DNA of 36,358 bases. It comes from JANNGC01 sp043758205. Its GTDB lineage: Bacteria > Verrucomicrobiota > Verrucomicrobiia > Limisphaerales > SIBH01. The position numbers and the translations under genes were made by a program. Below, piece by piece: positions 14,462-23,455 of the stretch. The stretch lies in the NCBI GenBank assembly GCA_043758205.1, contig JAYVNY010000194.1:1-36358 (forward strand), given 5' to 3'. A model generated the notes under the pieces. The model worked only from the letters and a program-made list of their open reading frames with translations. It was not told the origin of the DNA and made no database searches. The stretch's first letter is position 1. The number at the start of each line of letters is the position of its first letter.

Positions 14462-16858
14462 TTAAAACTCACGCTGGTAGCCGACGGTGAAGTTGAACCG
14501 CCCGCCGCCCCCGCGATTATCAGGGTCCTGAAGCGGGATGCCGTAGTCAAATCGCAGCGGCCCCAGCCGCGGGATGTTCAGACGCAGGCCTAAGCCGAAG
14601 TCCGAGGCGAAGGTGCTTTTGAATTTGTAGGAGTCGTAAAACACATTGCCCATGTCGAAGAAGGTCGCGACGCGCAGAAACTCGATGATCGGCACGCTGT
14701 ATTCCGCGTAGCCGAAGTAGAAGCTGTTGCCGCCGACCGGCTCGAAGCCAACGCTGCCGCGCCCGCGCTCCTGCGGAGAAACATCGCGATATTTGAAGCC
14801 GCGCAGCGAGTAGGCGCCGCCGAGGAAGTAACGCTCGAAGAAGGGCACGTCGTTGTGCTTGAGGTTGGCGACACGCTTCGTGACCACGGCTCCAGTAATC
14901 GGGTCGGTCTCTTTGTAATAAGTGTACGCCCCCGCATCGTCACCGAAATCGTTCAACGCCTCCACCACGCCGCCTTTCATGCCCACTTCGAGAACGTGAC
15001 CTTCAAAGAAACCGGGGAAATACCACGCCGTCTTCGCCTCCAGCTTGTAGAAATTCGCGTCGCCGCCGGTCAATTCCGTGGAGAGTTCGGTGCGCTGGCC
15101 CTTGTTCGGCAGGAGCGAGTTATTGCGCGTGTCATAGGCGATGGAGGCGCCGAAACGGTTCAGGAAGAAGCTGCCCTCCGTGTTCAGGATCGTGCTCGGC
15201 GAATCCCGATCCACCTTCAGAATGCCGATGATTTCCGGCGTGTAGCTGATGCTGCCAATCAGGAAGTCGCTGCCCAGCGTGCGGGTGAGGCTGACTTTAC
15301 CGCCCGCCTGCCGCTGGTCATACAGGTCGCTGTAGAAGGCAATCTCCTTGTAATAAAGATCCACGCCGAGCGAGAGCTTGCGGTCGAGGAACCACGGCTC
15401 GATGAACGACACTTCGTAATCCTGCCGCAACGTGCCGAGCGCGACCTTCGCACGGAACTTCTGCCCCGCGCCCGTGAAGGTCGGCCACTTGAACAAATCA
15501 AAGTTGCCCTGATAAACCTCGACGTAGCCGACGAACGATTCGACGGAACTGAAGCCCGCGCCCACGGTGAACTGGCCGGTGTTCTTTTCCTCGACGCCCA
15601 CGATGAGATTTTTTTCGTTCGGCACGTCGGAGTCCTCGGGCCGCGTGTCCACGCGCTCGAAGAAGCCGGTCTGCATCAAACGGTTTTTACTGCGGCGCAC
15701 GCGCACCATGTCGAAGGTCTCGCCGGGCGACACCGCGAGTTCGCGGCGGATGACGGTGTCCTTGGTGCGAACGTTGCCCTTGATGTCAATGCGCCCGATT
15801 TTCACCTTCTCGCTCTCGGCGATTTCATACACGACATCCATCGTGCCGGTGTCCACGTTCGGATTCTTGCGCGGCACCACGCGCGTCTCGATGTAACCGC
15901 GCGAGCTGTAATAATCCTCCACCGCATCGCGATCCTTCGAAAGCCCCTCGGGGGTGAAGGTGTCGCCGACTTTCATCCGCAACGTTTCGGCGAGGGTGTT
16001 GGTGCTGAAGATGGCCGCGCCCTTGAGGCCGACCGCGCCGACTTTGTACTGCCGTCCCTCGTTGACGATGAAATGCAGAATCATCCGCGTGGGCGTGAAG
16101 TATTCCTGCTTCACCTCTTTCAACTCGAAATCAATGTAGCCCTGGTTGCGGTAGAACTCGATGAGCGCGTCCTTGTCGTCTTCCAGTTGATCGTCCTTCA
16201 GCTTGCCCGCGCCGCTGAAGACGCCGAGCCACCACCAGCGCTTGGTCTTGATCTGCTTGCGGAGCTTCTTTTGCGTGAAGTGATTTGCGCCGTCGAAGAC
16301 CACGTCCACGATGCGGACTTTCGGCGTCTCGGCGATCTCGAAGGTCACGGTCGCGCGGCCCGCGTTCTCGTCGGGATTGAGGATGTATTTCACCTCGGTG
16401 CGCTGGAGTCCGGCGTTCTGGTACTTCTTCTTGATCTCCTGCACGTCGGCGAAGAGCTGCCGCTCGTCCAGCAACTGGCCGACCTTGGACTTGATGATCT
16501 TGGTCAGTTGCTTGTTGTCATACTTCGCGTTGCCCACGAAACGGATGTCCGTGACGCGCGGCTTGGCCACGAGCACGTAGGTGAGCGTGAGACCTTCGGG
16601 CGAAGGCTCCTCGATGGTGCGGATGTTCAGGAAATGCCCGGTGCCGTAGAGGTTCCGAATGTCGTCAATGACCGCCACGCTGCTGTAGGGATCGCCGGGG
16701 CGCACGCGGATGTTCGCGCGGATGAGTTGTTCGCTGACCTCCTGCGGGCCGACTTGCTTCAGCTCGACCTTCTTCACCTGACTCGGAGTCTGGGCGGAAA
16801 GGATGGCAGTGGCGCCGAGCCAAAGCGCGAGCGCCACGTAACGAAAGAGTTTGTTCAT
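14462..16858 (-). CDS. bamA: Outer membrane protein assembly factor BamA
   Basis: 798 residues, the usual BamA size. Signal peptide at 1-22 (MNKLFRYVALALWLGATAILSA), then five POTRA-type repeats to about residue 420 (for example IRNLYGTGHFLNIRTIEE; VDVVFDGANHFTQKKLRKQI; GRIDIKGNVRTKDTVIRREL), then a 16-strand barrel. The barrel has the lid-loop signature GGAYSLRGFKYRDVSP and ends in FNFTVGYQREF with the terminal aromatic residue typical of outer-membrane proteins. BamA inserts beta-barrel proteins into the outer membrane, so this organism has one. It starts 6 bases after the dnaB stop and shares an operon with ompH. Confidence 0.96.
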   Translation of the reverse strand: MNKLFRYVALALWLGATAILSAQTPSQVKKVELKQVGPQEVSEQLIRANIRVRPGDPYSSVAVIDDIRNLYGTGHFLNIRTIEEPSPEGLTLTYVLVAKPRVTDIRFVGNAKYDNKQLTKIIKSKVGQLLDERQLFADVQEIKKKYQNAGLQRTEVKYILNPDENAGRATVTFEIAETPKVRIVDVVFDGANHFTQKKLRKQIKTKRWWWLGVFSGAGKLKDDQLEDDKDALIEFYRNQGYIDFELKEVKQEYFTPTRMILHFIVNEGRQYKVGAVGLKGAAIFSTNTLAETLRMKVGDTFTPEGLSKDRDAVEDYYSSRGYIETRVVPRKNPNVDTGTMDVVYEIAESEKVKIGRIDIKGNVRTKDTVIRRELAVSPGETFDMVRVRRSKNRLMQTGFFERVDTRPEDSDVPNEKNLIVGVEEKNTGQFTVGAGFSSVESFVGYVEVYQGNFDLFKWPTFTGAGQKFRAKVALGTLRQDYEVSFIEPWFLDRKLSLGVDLYYKEIAFYSDLYDQRQAGGKVSLTRTLGSDFLIGSISYTPEIIGILKVDRDSPSTILNTEGSFFLNRFGASIAYDTRNNSLLPNKGQRTELSTELTGGDANFYKLEAKTAWYFPGFFEGHVLEVGMKGGVVEALNDFGDDAGAYTYYKETDPITGAVVTKRVANLKHNDVPFFERYFLGGAYSLRGFKYRDVSPQERGRGSVGFEPVGGNSFYFGYAEYSVPIIEFLRVATFFDMGNVFYDSYKFKSTFASDFGLGLRLNIPRLGPLRFDYGIPLQDPDNRGGGGRFNFTVGYQREF

Positions 16859-16864
16859 CTACAG

Positions 16865-18331
16865 CTATTCAGCCGAACTGTCGTCAGCACTGATCTTCGC
16901 GGCGCTCTCGAACCGGGTGTACGTTTTCAGGAACGTGAGGTTCACGTCGCCCGTCGGTCCGTTGCGCTGCTTCGCGATCAGGAGGTTCACCGCCACCGAT
17001 TCCTGCTCGGCGCCCGGTCCCTCATCGTCGTCCCCCGAGGACGGCTTGTAGAGCAGACCAATCAAGTCCGCATCCTGTTCAATCGCGCCCGATTCGCGCA
17101 AATCCGACATGCGGGGCTTGCGGTTTTTTTCCTTTTCGATCTCACGATTCAACTGCGCCAGCACGATGACGGGCACGTTGAGTTCCTTGGCCAGGGCCTT
17201 CACACCGTTGGAAATATCCGCAATTTCCTGCTGACGATTCTCGGCTCGGCGCGCAGTAGAGTGAAGCAGTTGGAGGTAGTCAATGACGAAAAGCTTGCAG
17301 CCATACTGCTGCCACATGCGCCGCGCCTTGGCCCGCAATTGCAGGATGGAGAGGCCCGCCGTGTCATCAATGTAGAGCGGCGCGGCGGCGAGTTTGCCGG
17401 CGGCGCTGGTGATTTTCGGGAAGTCGCGCTCGGAGAAAAAGCCCTCGCGGATGTTCCGCAAGTTGACCCGCGCGCGCGAGCAGAGCATGCGCAACACGAG
17501 CGATTCGGAACTCATTTCCAGCGAGAACACGCCCACCGGCATCTTCTGATCAATGGCCACCGCCTCGGCGATGTTCATGGCCAGCGAGGTCTTGCCCATC
17601 GAGGGGCGCGCGGCGATGACGATCATTTCGCCGCCGTGCATCCCGGTCGTCATCTTATCCAGGTCGGGGAAGCCGGTGCTGAGGCCGGTGAGCATCCCTT
17701 GGTTGGCGTGGTACTCTTCGAGGCGGTTAATGGCTTTGTGAACCACGTCCTTGATCAGCAACGTCTGCACCTCCACGCGCTCTTCGCTCAGGCGGAGGAT
17801 GTCCGTCTCGATTTCGTCCACCAGTGCGTCCACTTCGCCCTCGTGTTCGTACACGCGCGCCACCACGTCGGTGCAGGTGGCGATCATTCTCCGCAGCGTG
17901 TATTTCTCGCGGACAATGTTGACGTAGAACGAAAGGTTCGCCGCGCTCGGCACCGTGTCCGGCAGGGTGGCGAGGTAGGCGATGCCGCCGACGGCTTCGA
18001 GTTGCTGCCGGTCTTTCAACCGCTGCTGGACGGTGATGACGTCAATGGCTTCCTTGCGGTCATACATCTCGATGAGCAACTCGTAGATGGTCTTGTGCCG
18101 CAGGTCGTAAAACACATCCGGCCCCTGCTTGAACTTCTCGACGCACAGGCCGAGGCACTCGTGCGGCATGAGAAACACGCAGCCCAGCACGCCCTGCTCG
18201 GCCTCCACGGAATGCGGCGGCAGCCGGTCCACGGATGAGACGGCGCGCGCCTCGTGGGCGGATTTCTTGCGACGGCCCTTGCGCAAATCAGCCGAGGACG
18301 AGCCGGTCTCTGGGTTCACGGAATCAAGCAC
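16865..18331 (-). CDS. dnaB: Replicative DNA helicase DnaB
   Basis: 488 residues, GTG start at 18331 (no ATG gives the full N-terminal domain). The hexameric helicase unwinds DNA at the replication fork. Domains: basic N-terminal tail (1-35), DnaB N-domain (about 36-140, LPPHSVEAEQGVLGCVF), linker, then the RecA-like motor. Walker A is ARPSMGKT (241-248), Walker B LFVIDYLQLL (347-356), and AQLNREIEK (392-400) plus LRESGAIEQDADLI (411-424) are the late helicase motifs. No intein is visible at the usual insertion points. It heads an operon with bamA and ompH, coupling a replication gene to envelope assembly genes. Confidence 0.97.
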   Translation of the reverse strand: MLDSVNPETGSSSADLRKGRRKKSAHEARAVSSVDRLPPHSVEAEQGVLGCVFLMPHECLGLCVEKFKQGPDVFYDLRHKTIYELLIEMYDRKEAIDVITVQQRLKDRQQLEAVGGIAYLATLPDTVPSAANLSFYVNIVREKYTLRRMIATCTDVVARVYEHEGEVDALVDEIETDILRLSEERVEVQTLLIKDVVHKAINRLEEYHANQGMLTGLSTGFPDLDKMTTGMHGGEMIVIAARPSMGKTSLAMNIAEAVAIDQKMPVGVFSLEMSSESLVLRMLCSRARVNLRNIREGFFSERDFPKITSAAGKLAAAPLYIDDTAGLSILQLRAKARRMWQQYGCKLFVIDYLQLLHSTARRAENRQQEIADISNGVKALAKELNVPVIVLAQLNREIEKEKNRKPRMSDLRESGAIEQDADLIGLLYKPSSGDDDEGPGAEQESVAVNLLIAKQRNGPTGDVNLTFLKTYTRFESAAKISADDSSAE

Positions 18332-18511
18332 GGGCGTAGGAGAGTGGAAAGGGGCGGCGCGTTCAAAGCTTAGTTGTCGGCGGGCATTAACATTTTATTG
18401 GCCGGTTCCCAAAGCGGCGTTGGAGGCGTCCGCCCGACCGTGGCTTTCGTGGATCAACTTTCAGCCATGCTTGAACGTAAACCCGCACCGCGCGGTCAAC
18501 TGACTGCACGT

Positions 18512-18539
18512 TTGACCGGCCCACCGCCACGATTATAGT
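18512..18539 (+). promoter_or_regulatory. Strong sigma-70-type promoter
   Basis: TTGACC (18512-18517), a 16-base spacer and TATAGT (18534-18539) each match the consensus hexamers at five of six bases. The ATG at 18555 is 15 bases after the -10 box, predicting a leader of only about 8-9 bases. This is the best canonical promoter I can see in the window. Confidence 0.7.
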
Positions 18540-18554
18540 GCGCCGCTTTCATTG

Positions 18555-19550
18555 ATGAACTTTTGCCGACAGTCCTTTGGTCACGCCCGCGTCCTGGCGA
18601 CGCTGACGAGCGTCGGGCTGGCCTGCGCGGCGCTGGCGGGTGATGCGATTCGTTTTTCCAAGCCCGCCGTGGCCTTCGCCGCGCCGCCAAAACCTGAGAG
18701 CGATTTGCCCGAGGTGCGGGAGCGCGGGCTGGACTTCTCGAACCCAAATTTTGACGCTCCCGCCGCCAGCCCTCCGCCCCGGACGCCGCCGCCCATGATG
18801 CGCAGCGAGCCGCGCGACCTGGAGCGCGAGCGGACGCATCCCCTGCTCCGCACGCCGGCCATGTTCACCGACCCCGACGAAGAAAAAGCGCGCAAGGAGG
18901 CGCTGCGCGACGCGGAAAATCATCCGTTCAAGTCCGCGACGCAAAAGTCCCGGCCCGGCTCGTCGTCCATGAAGGATCTGGACTCGCCGTTTCGTTCTGA
19001 CCCAGCACGCAGTCTGGCCCCGGTCACGGATCTCGACTGGAAACCAGGTGATGCGGCGAACGGAAGAAAAGAGGCGCGACGTGGCGGTTCCGGCGGCCAG
19101 TCTTACGCGCAGCGGGAGGATGAGGACTTCAGTCCTCCGGGCATGCGCGCCAGCACGCCCTTTGAATTCAACGCGAACCGCGCGTCCGAAAAACTCACGC
19201 CCGCGCAACTGCAGCGGCGCACCGACTTTGAACAGTTGCTGAATCCGAACGCGGGCGCGGCCGGCCGTGCGCCCAATTCGCTCCAGCCCGTGGTCAACGC
19301 CGCCGCGGCCAAGGCCTCCAGCCTCGCCACGCCGACGGTGGGCGGGAGCGGCTACGATCCGCGCGCCAGCGATCCCACGACGTTATTCAACCGCCAGCAG
19401 GATCGTCTGCGCGGCCCGATCATCGAGGACGTGAACAAGCGTTACAACGCGACGCCCGCGAACGGCGCGGCTTCGCCCGGCTACGGCAATCCGTCCCAAG
19501 GCCCGACGCGCCAACCGCTGACGCGTGAGTTTCCCGGGCGGAAGTTCTAG
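18555..19550 (+). CDS. Secreted disordered protein of unknown function
   Basis: 331 residues from ATG 18555. I do not recognise a family. An N-terminal hydrophobic stretch (RVLATLTSVGLACAALAGDA) looks like a signal peptide. The rest is rich in Pro, Ala, Arg, Ser and Asp, with runs such as PPRTPPPMM and little predicted structure, ending in REFPGRKF. There is no catalytic motif, membrane segment or cysteine pattern. A clear promoter lies just upstream. It is divergent from dnaB and followed by a nested repeat element. Codon use is coherent over the whole frame, and the opposite frames give only Arg-rich translations, so the gene is probably real. Confidence 0.65.
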   Translation: MNFCRQSFGHARVLATLTSVGLACAALAGDAIRFSKPAVAFAAPPKPESDLPEVRERGLDFSNPNFDAPAASPPPRTPPPMMRSEPRDLERERTHPLLRTPAMFTDPDEEKARKEALRDAENHPFKSATQKSRPGSSSMKDLDSPFRSDPARSLAPVTDLDWKPGDAANGRKEARRGGSGGQSYAQREDEDFSPPGMRASTPFEFNANRASEKLTPAQLQRRTDFEQLLNPNAGAAGRAPNSLQPVVNAAAAKASSLATPTVGGSGYDPRASDPTTLFNRQQDRLRGPIIEDVNKRYNATPANGAASPGYGNPSQGPTRQPLTREFPGRKF

Positions 19551-19554
19551 CGGC

Positions 19555-19782
19555 GGCGCGCGGACATTCCTGTCCGCAGCCAGCCTGGACACCCAGACGT
19601 ATCACCAAGGCGTGTGACCCAAATGGAACGGAGTAGCGGACAGCCATGTCCGCAGTTTGATCATCCCACCTTGGAGCCTCATGGAACGAAGGTCAGTAAC
19701 GGCGGACATGGTTGTCCGCCGCTCCACTGCTTTCGACGGCCTGGCGTCAGCACGTTGCTGCGGACTGGAAAGTCCGCGCGCC
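19555..19782. repeat. Nested GGCGCGCGGAC inverted-repeat elements
   Basis: The outer element has ends GGCGCGCGGACATTCCTGTC (19555 on) and its partner GGAAAGTCCGCGCGCC ending at 19782. Within it, an inner element (19630-19725) begins GGAGTAGCGGACAGCCATGT and ends GGTTGTCCGCCGCTCC. Removing the inner 96 bases leaves about 132, near the size of single copies. This suggests one copy landed inside another. Confidence 0.7.
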
Positions 19783-19812
19783 AAAAAAAACGCCGGTCGT
19801 TGCCGACCGGCG
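19783..19812 (-). terminator. Rho-independent terminator of the CHRD-protein gene
   Basis: On the minus strand a perfect 9-bp stem, CGCCGGTCG with CGACCGGCG, is closed by a GCAA tetraloop (GNRA type) and followed by eight T residues. It lies 33 bases after the stop codon at 19846. This is the only textbook intrinsic terminator I found in the window. Confidence 0.9.
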
Positions 19813-19845
19813 CCTTGCTCTCTCCACTTGATTCTTGCGCGCGAA

Positions 19846-22800
19846 CTACGGCAGCACCTGGCCGCGAATTTCTCCGCCGCCGAACGCCGTGCTGTGGATG
19901 TTCACGTAGATCAGACCGTCAACAAAGGGCGCGACGTTCGCGTCCGTCACCGTCTGCGAGTTGAGGAGGAAGCCCCACGGATTGCCCGCTGTGAACGGCA
20001 GGCTGATCAGCACGCCCGCCGAGCCGCTCGTGTCCGCCGGGCCGTGGTAATGCGCGTTGCTGATGTTGCCAATCAAATCGCGGTAGTGGAGGCCGATGGA
20101 GACCTGCCGTCCGACCAGGCAGACGTAGCCGTAGCCCGTGGCGGGCGTGACCGCGGGCGTCGGGCGTTCGTTGGCGCCGTTCATCGTGACGGGGAGAACC
20201 ATCGGCGCGAGCTGACCGCGAATTTCGCCGCCGGGGTTAACCGCCGTGTGCAGGTTCAGGTAGAGGTCGCCGTTCAACAGCGCATTGACCATCGCCGGGG
20301 CCAGCGCGACCGAGCCGCTGAACACGCCCTGCGTCGAGTAGGTGCCGCGATGGTAAGGCAGCAGATCAATGAGCACCGCCGCGCTGGCCGACGACGTGGC
20401 CGGCCCGTGAAGGTGCGCCGCCGTGATCGCGCTGGTCAGGCTGCGATACGCGAGGGTGAAGGAGAGGGTGTTGCCCACGAGCGCCGCTTCCACGAAGCCC
20501 GAGCCGGAGGTGGTGACCGCCGACGGTTTCTCCGCCGCGCCCGTGAGGTCCGCCGAGAAGGGCAGCTCGCCAATGTAAGGCGCAACCTGTCCGCGAATTT
20601 CTCCGCCGGGGAAATTCGCGTTGTGGATGTTCACGTAAACTTTGCCGTCGGCGAAGGCGAGATACTGCGCCGCCGTGAGCGTGACGCGGCCCGCGAGCGT
20701 GCCGGCCCGGCCCAGCGTGCCGAAGCTGCTTAGGTCAATGATCACGCCCGCCGTGCCTGCGCTGTCCGCCGCCGCGTGGAAGTGCGCCGCTGTGGCCGGG
20801 GCGGTCAGGCCCTGGTAGTTGATGTCGAAGGCCAGTTCGTTCCCGATGATGGTCAGCGCGCCGACGCCGAAGGCCGGCGAGGTGTTGCCGGTCGGACGTT
20901 CCGCCACGCCGCTCAAGATGACCTTCTGCGCCACGGGCATGATCTGGCCGCGAATTTCACCGCCGCCAAACGCCGCCGTATGGAGGTTGAAGTACGCGAG
21001 GCCCGCGAGCACGGCCGTCTTTTGCGCCAGCGTCAGCGTCACGCTCGCGGCGTAACGTCCGGTGGTGCCGAGTCCGCCGACGGGCGTGAGGCTGAAGGCC
21101 ACGCCGGACGCGCCGGTGGTCGGGGCCGGGAGATGAACGTGCGCCGCCGTGGGTGCGCCGGTCAGTCCGCTGTAAGCCAAGTCGTAGGTCAGCACGTCGC
21201 CGTTCAAGTCCACGGTGGCGAGGCCGAAGCCGGTTGAACCGTTGCCGTTCGCCGTGCCGCTCAGGCTGGAAGTGAAGCGCGTGAGATTCGCGTTCGCCAG
21301 ATCGCGCACGCGATAGAAACCTTGCGGGCCGTCCTTGCCCACGGTCACGGGACCGGAGGCCACGGTCGTGATGGAGCAGAAGGGATCATTGACCACGTTC
21401 GCCTTCTGCACATTGAACGGGCCGACGCCGCCGCCGAAGATGAGCGCGATGTTCGGGCCGGGGAAATTGCTCACCGAATTGAGCCGCGCGGGAATCGGGA
21501 CGGCGAGGTCCACGAGCGAGGACGGCAGCGGGCGTATAAAATTCGCGAAGCCGTTGGTGAGGTCCACTTCGTAAAGGCCGTTCGTGCCATTCACGCTGAA
21601 GAGGGCCAGCGCGCGGTTCGTGGTGGTGAGGATGTCCAGGCCGCCGACCGCTGACACGTCATGCACGAGGGGCTTGGGCACGGTGAGCGTGCCGTTGTTC
21701 GGCGGGTTCTGGATGTAAAGTGTGTCGGTGACGGAATCCACAACGTAGAGCGTGGTGCCGCCCACGCCGCCCGCGCCGGGAAGCCCGCCGCGGTTGTTCA
21801 CGTAGCCCGCCGCCATCAAGTCGGCGCTGCCGGGATTGATCGCGAGGTCCGCGATCACCGTGGCGGTCGAACCGCTGAAGGTGAGGCGAAAATTTTGATC
21901 CGCGCCGGTCACGATGCGCAACGCGTTCGCGCCGGACACCGCCACGGGATTGAAATCCAGGCCCACGCTGTTCGTGAGCGTGAGCGGCACGCCCGCGAGC
22001 GTGAGCGCCGTGGCCGCGCCGGTGATGGGGTCCACGGTGTAAACACGGCCCGCATTGGCCGCGTCGCGCGTCACGGCGTAAAGCAGGCCGTTGAAGGGAC
22101 GAAAATCCAGGCCCACGATGGTTTCGCCACCGCCGAGTCCCGTGACCGGCAACACCGCGCCCACATTCGTCGAGTCGGTGGTGAACGGGACCAGCGTGTT
22201 CGTGGCGGTGAGTCCGTAGATCAAGGTCGGTTCAATCGAAACCGGCAGCGTGATGGCGAGGTCCACGACGTTATTGGGCAACGAGCGGATGAGCGTGGCC
22301 GCGCCGGTGGCGAGATTAATTTCGTAAAGTCCGTTCGCGCCGCCCACATCGAGAATGGCGAGCGGCTGGTTGTTGAGCGTGCTGATGTCGAAGCCGCCGA
22401 CCGCGTTCACGTTCACGCCGAGCGGCTTGGCGTCCACGAGCGTGCCGTTGTTCGGCGGGTTCTGCACGTAGAGCGAGTCGGTGTCGGCATCAATGACGTA
22501 GAGCGTGGTGCCGCCGGTGCCGCCCGCGCCGGGCAGGCCGCCGCGGTTGTTGCTGTAGGCGGCGGCGATGGCGTTGGTGCCGGCCACCACGTTCGTGGTG
22601 TTCAATTTGCCGTCGTAATTCACCGTGGCCGTGGTGCCGCTGAAGGTCAGGCGGTAATTGTCCCGCGCGCCGGTCACGATGCGCAGCGCATTGACGCCGG
22701 TGACGGCGACGGGATTGAAATCCATGCCCACGCCGCTGTTGATGTTCGTGAGCGCGCCGACGAGCGTGAGCGCCGAGGCCGCGCCGGACACGGGGTTCAC

Positions 22801-23067
22801 GGTGTAAAGCCGCCCGTTGTTCAGACCGTCGGCGGTCAGGACGTGGAGCTGGCCGGTGAACGGGCGGAAATCAATCGCCACCGCTGTCTCACCGCCGCCG
22901 AGGCCGGTGAGGATCGGCCCGTCCGCGACCGAGCCGGAGCTGCTGAAGGCCACGAGCGAATTCGTCGTGGTGAGACCGTAGATGAGGGACTGGGCGTGCG
23001 AGAGGGCGGTCGAGCCGAGAATCATTCCTCCGATTAGGGCAGCCAGAAGCACTTTGTTTTTTTTCAT
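19846..23067 (-). CDS. Secreted protein with two DUF4394 and four CHRD domains
   Basis: 1073 residues from ATG 23067, chosen because MKKNKVLLAALIGGMILGST starts a clean signal peptide and a weak AGGT lies 9 bases upstream; the frame is open 28 codons further. Two tandem DUF4394 domains follow (each opening LIYGLT.TN and containing NNRGGLPGAGG.GGTTLYV), about 251 residues apart. Then come four CHRD domains, each ending in a copy of the NLHTAAFGGGEIRGQ motif, spaced 119-124 residues. CHRD domains were named from chordin and are common in secreted bacterial proteins of unknown role. DUF4394 is likely a beta-propeller. A central segment (GPFNVQKANVVNDPF...GPQGFYRVRD) joins the halves. No enzyme motif or anchor is seen. 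Confidence 0.88.
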   Translation of the reverse strand: MKKNKVLLAALIGGMILGSTALSHAQSLIYGLTTTNSLVAFSSSGSVADGPILTGLGGGETAVAIDFRPFTGQLHVLTADGLNNGRLYTVNPVSGAASALTLVGALTNINSGVGMDFNPVAVTGVNALRIVTGARDNYRLTFSGTTATVNYDGKLNTTNVVAGTNAIAAAYSNNRGGLPGAGGTGGTTLYVIDADTDSLYVQNPPNNGTLVDAKPLGVNVNAVGGFDISTLNNQPLAILDVGGANGLYEINLATGAATLIRSLPNNVVDLAITLPVSIEPTLIYGLTATNTLVPFTTDSTNVGAVLPVTGLGGGETIVGLDFRPFNGLLYAVTRDAANAGRVYTVDPITGAATALTLAGVPLTLTNSVGLDFNPVAVSGANALRIVTGADQNFRLTFSGSTATVIADLAINPGSADLMAAGYVNNRGGLPGAGGVGGTTLYVVDSVTDTLYIQNPPNNGTLTVPKPLVHDVSAVGGLDILTTTNRALALFSVNGTNGLYEVDLTNGFANFIRPLPSSLVDLAVPIPARLNSVSNFPGPNIALIFGGGVGPFNVQKANVVNDPFCSITTVASGPVTVGKDGPQGFYRVRDLANANLTRFTSSLSGTANGNGSTGFGLATVDLNGDVLTYDLAYSGLTGAPTAAHVHLPAPTTGASGVAFSLTPVGGLGTTGRYAASVTLTLAQKTAVLAGLAYFNLHTAAFGGGEIRGQIMPVAQKVILSGVAERPTGNTSPAFGVGALTIIGNELAFDINYQGLTAPATAAHFHAAADSAGTAGVIIDLSSFGTLGRAGTLAGRVTLTAAQYLAFADGKVYVNIHNANFPGGEIRGQVAPYIGELPFSADLTGAAEKPSAVTTSGSGFVEAALVGNTLSFTLAYRSLTSAITAAHLHGPATSSASAAVLIDLLPYHRGTYSTQGVFSGSVALAPAMVNALLNGDLYLNLHTAVNPGGEIRGQLAPMVLPVTMNGANERPTPAVTPATGYGYVCLVGRQVSIGLHYRDLIGNISNAHYHGPADTSGSAGVLISLPFTAGNPWGFLLNSQTVTDANVAPFVDGLIYVNIHSTAFGGGEIRGQVLP

Positions 23068-23455
23068 AGAGTCAGACCTGCGTTTGGTATGGTAGTGCAT
23101 ACGAGCCGAATCCTTTTTTGGATGCACTTTTTTTTCGGCAGAAAATCCCAAAGCCCGCCGGGCGGGTGGCCACCGTCCCGTAACGCCGGCTTTCCTGCCG
23201 GCAGGTTGGGAGGCTTTCAGCCTCGTGGCCTCCGTTCATTTTCGCCGCGGCGTAGTCGTGCGCGGTGGACTTGGCACGGGAGGCTCGAAAGCCTCCCAAC
23301 CTGCCGACAGGAATGTCGGCGCTACAGCAAGTCGGCGGTCCGGCGTTCCGCTGGCGTTCCAGCCTCGCGTTTTTGTTCCTGATACGGCCTCCGCAGGCGG
23401 AGGCTCACCACTTTGTCCCTTGCACTTTCCGCCTCGCCCTTTGAACCTCGCGCGC
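23068..23455. other. 388-base intergenic region with a GTAACGCCGGC-type repeat
   Basis: The divergent gap holds the upstream region of the CHRD gene (T-rich near 23100-23135) and a palindromic element at 23180-23325. The element's arms read GTAACGCCGGCTTTCCTGCC with GGGAGGCTTTCAGCCTC, and GGGAGGCTCGAAAGCCTCCC with CTGCCGACAGGAATGTCGGC. No additional gene is supported. Confidence 0.7.
23180..23325. repeat. Inverted-repeat element, GTAACGCCGGC family (146 bp)
   Basis: The two ends are inverted relatives. Each consists of a GCCGGC- or GCCGAC-type hairpin followed by a GAGGCTTTCAGCCTC-type hairpin. The centre is about 50 unrelated bases. Related arms occur at 31714-31765 and, in the opposite arrangement, at 33339-33438. 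Confidence 0.8.

Noticed and set aside
14855..18238. A 1127-codon open frame on the plus strand opposite bamA and dnaB
   Set aside because: It is rich in His, Arg, Ala and Asp with no domain, and lies exactly antisense to two confidently identified genes. Long antisense frames are expected from GC-rich codon bias.
21661..23037. A 458-codon plus-strand frame opposite the CHRD/DUF4394 gene
   Set aside because: A periodic, His/Arg-rich translation that merely mirrors the internal repeats of the real gene.
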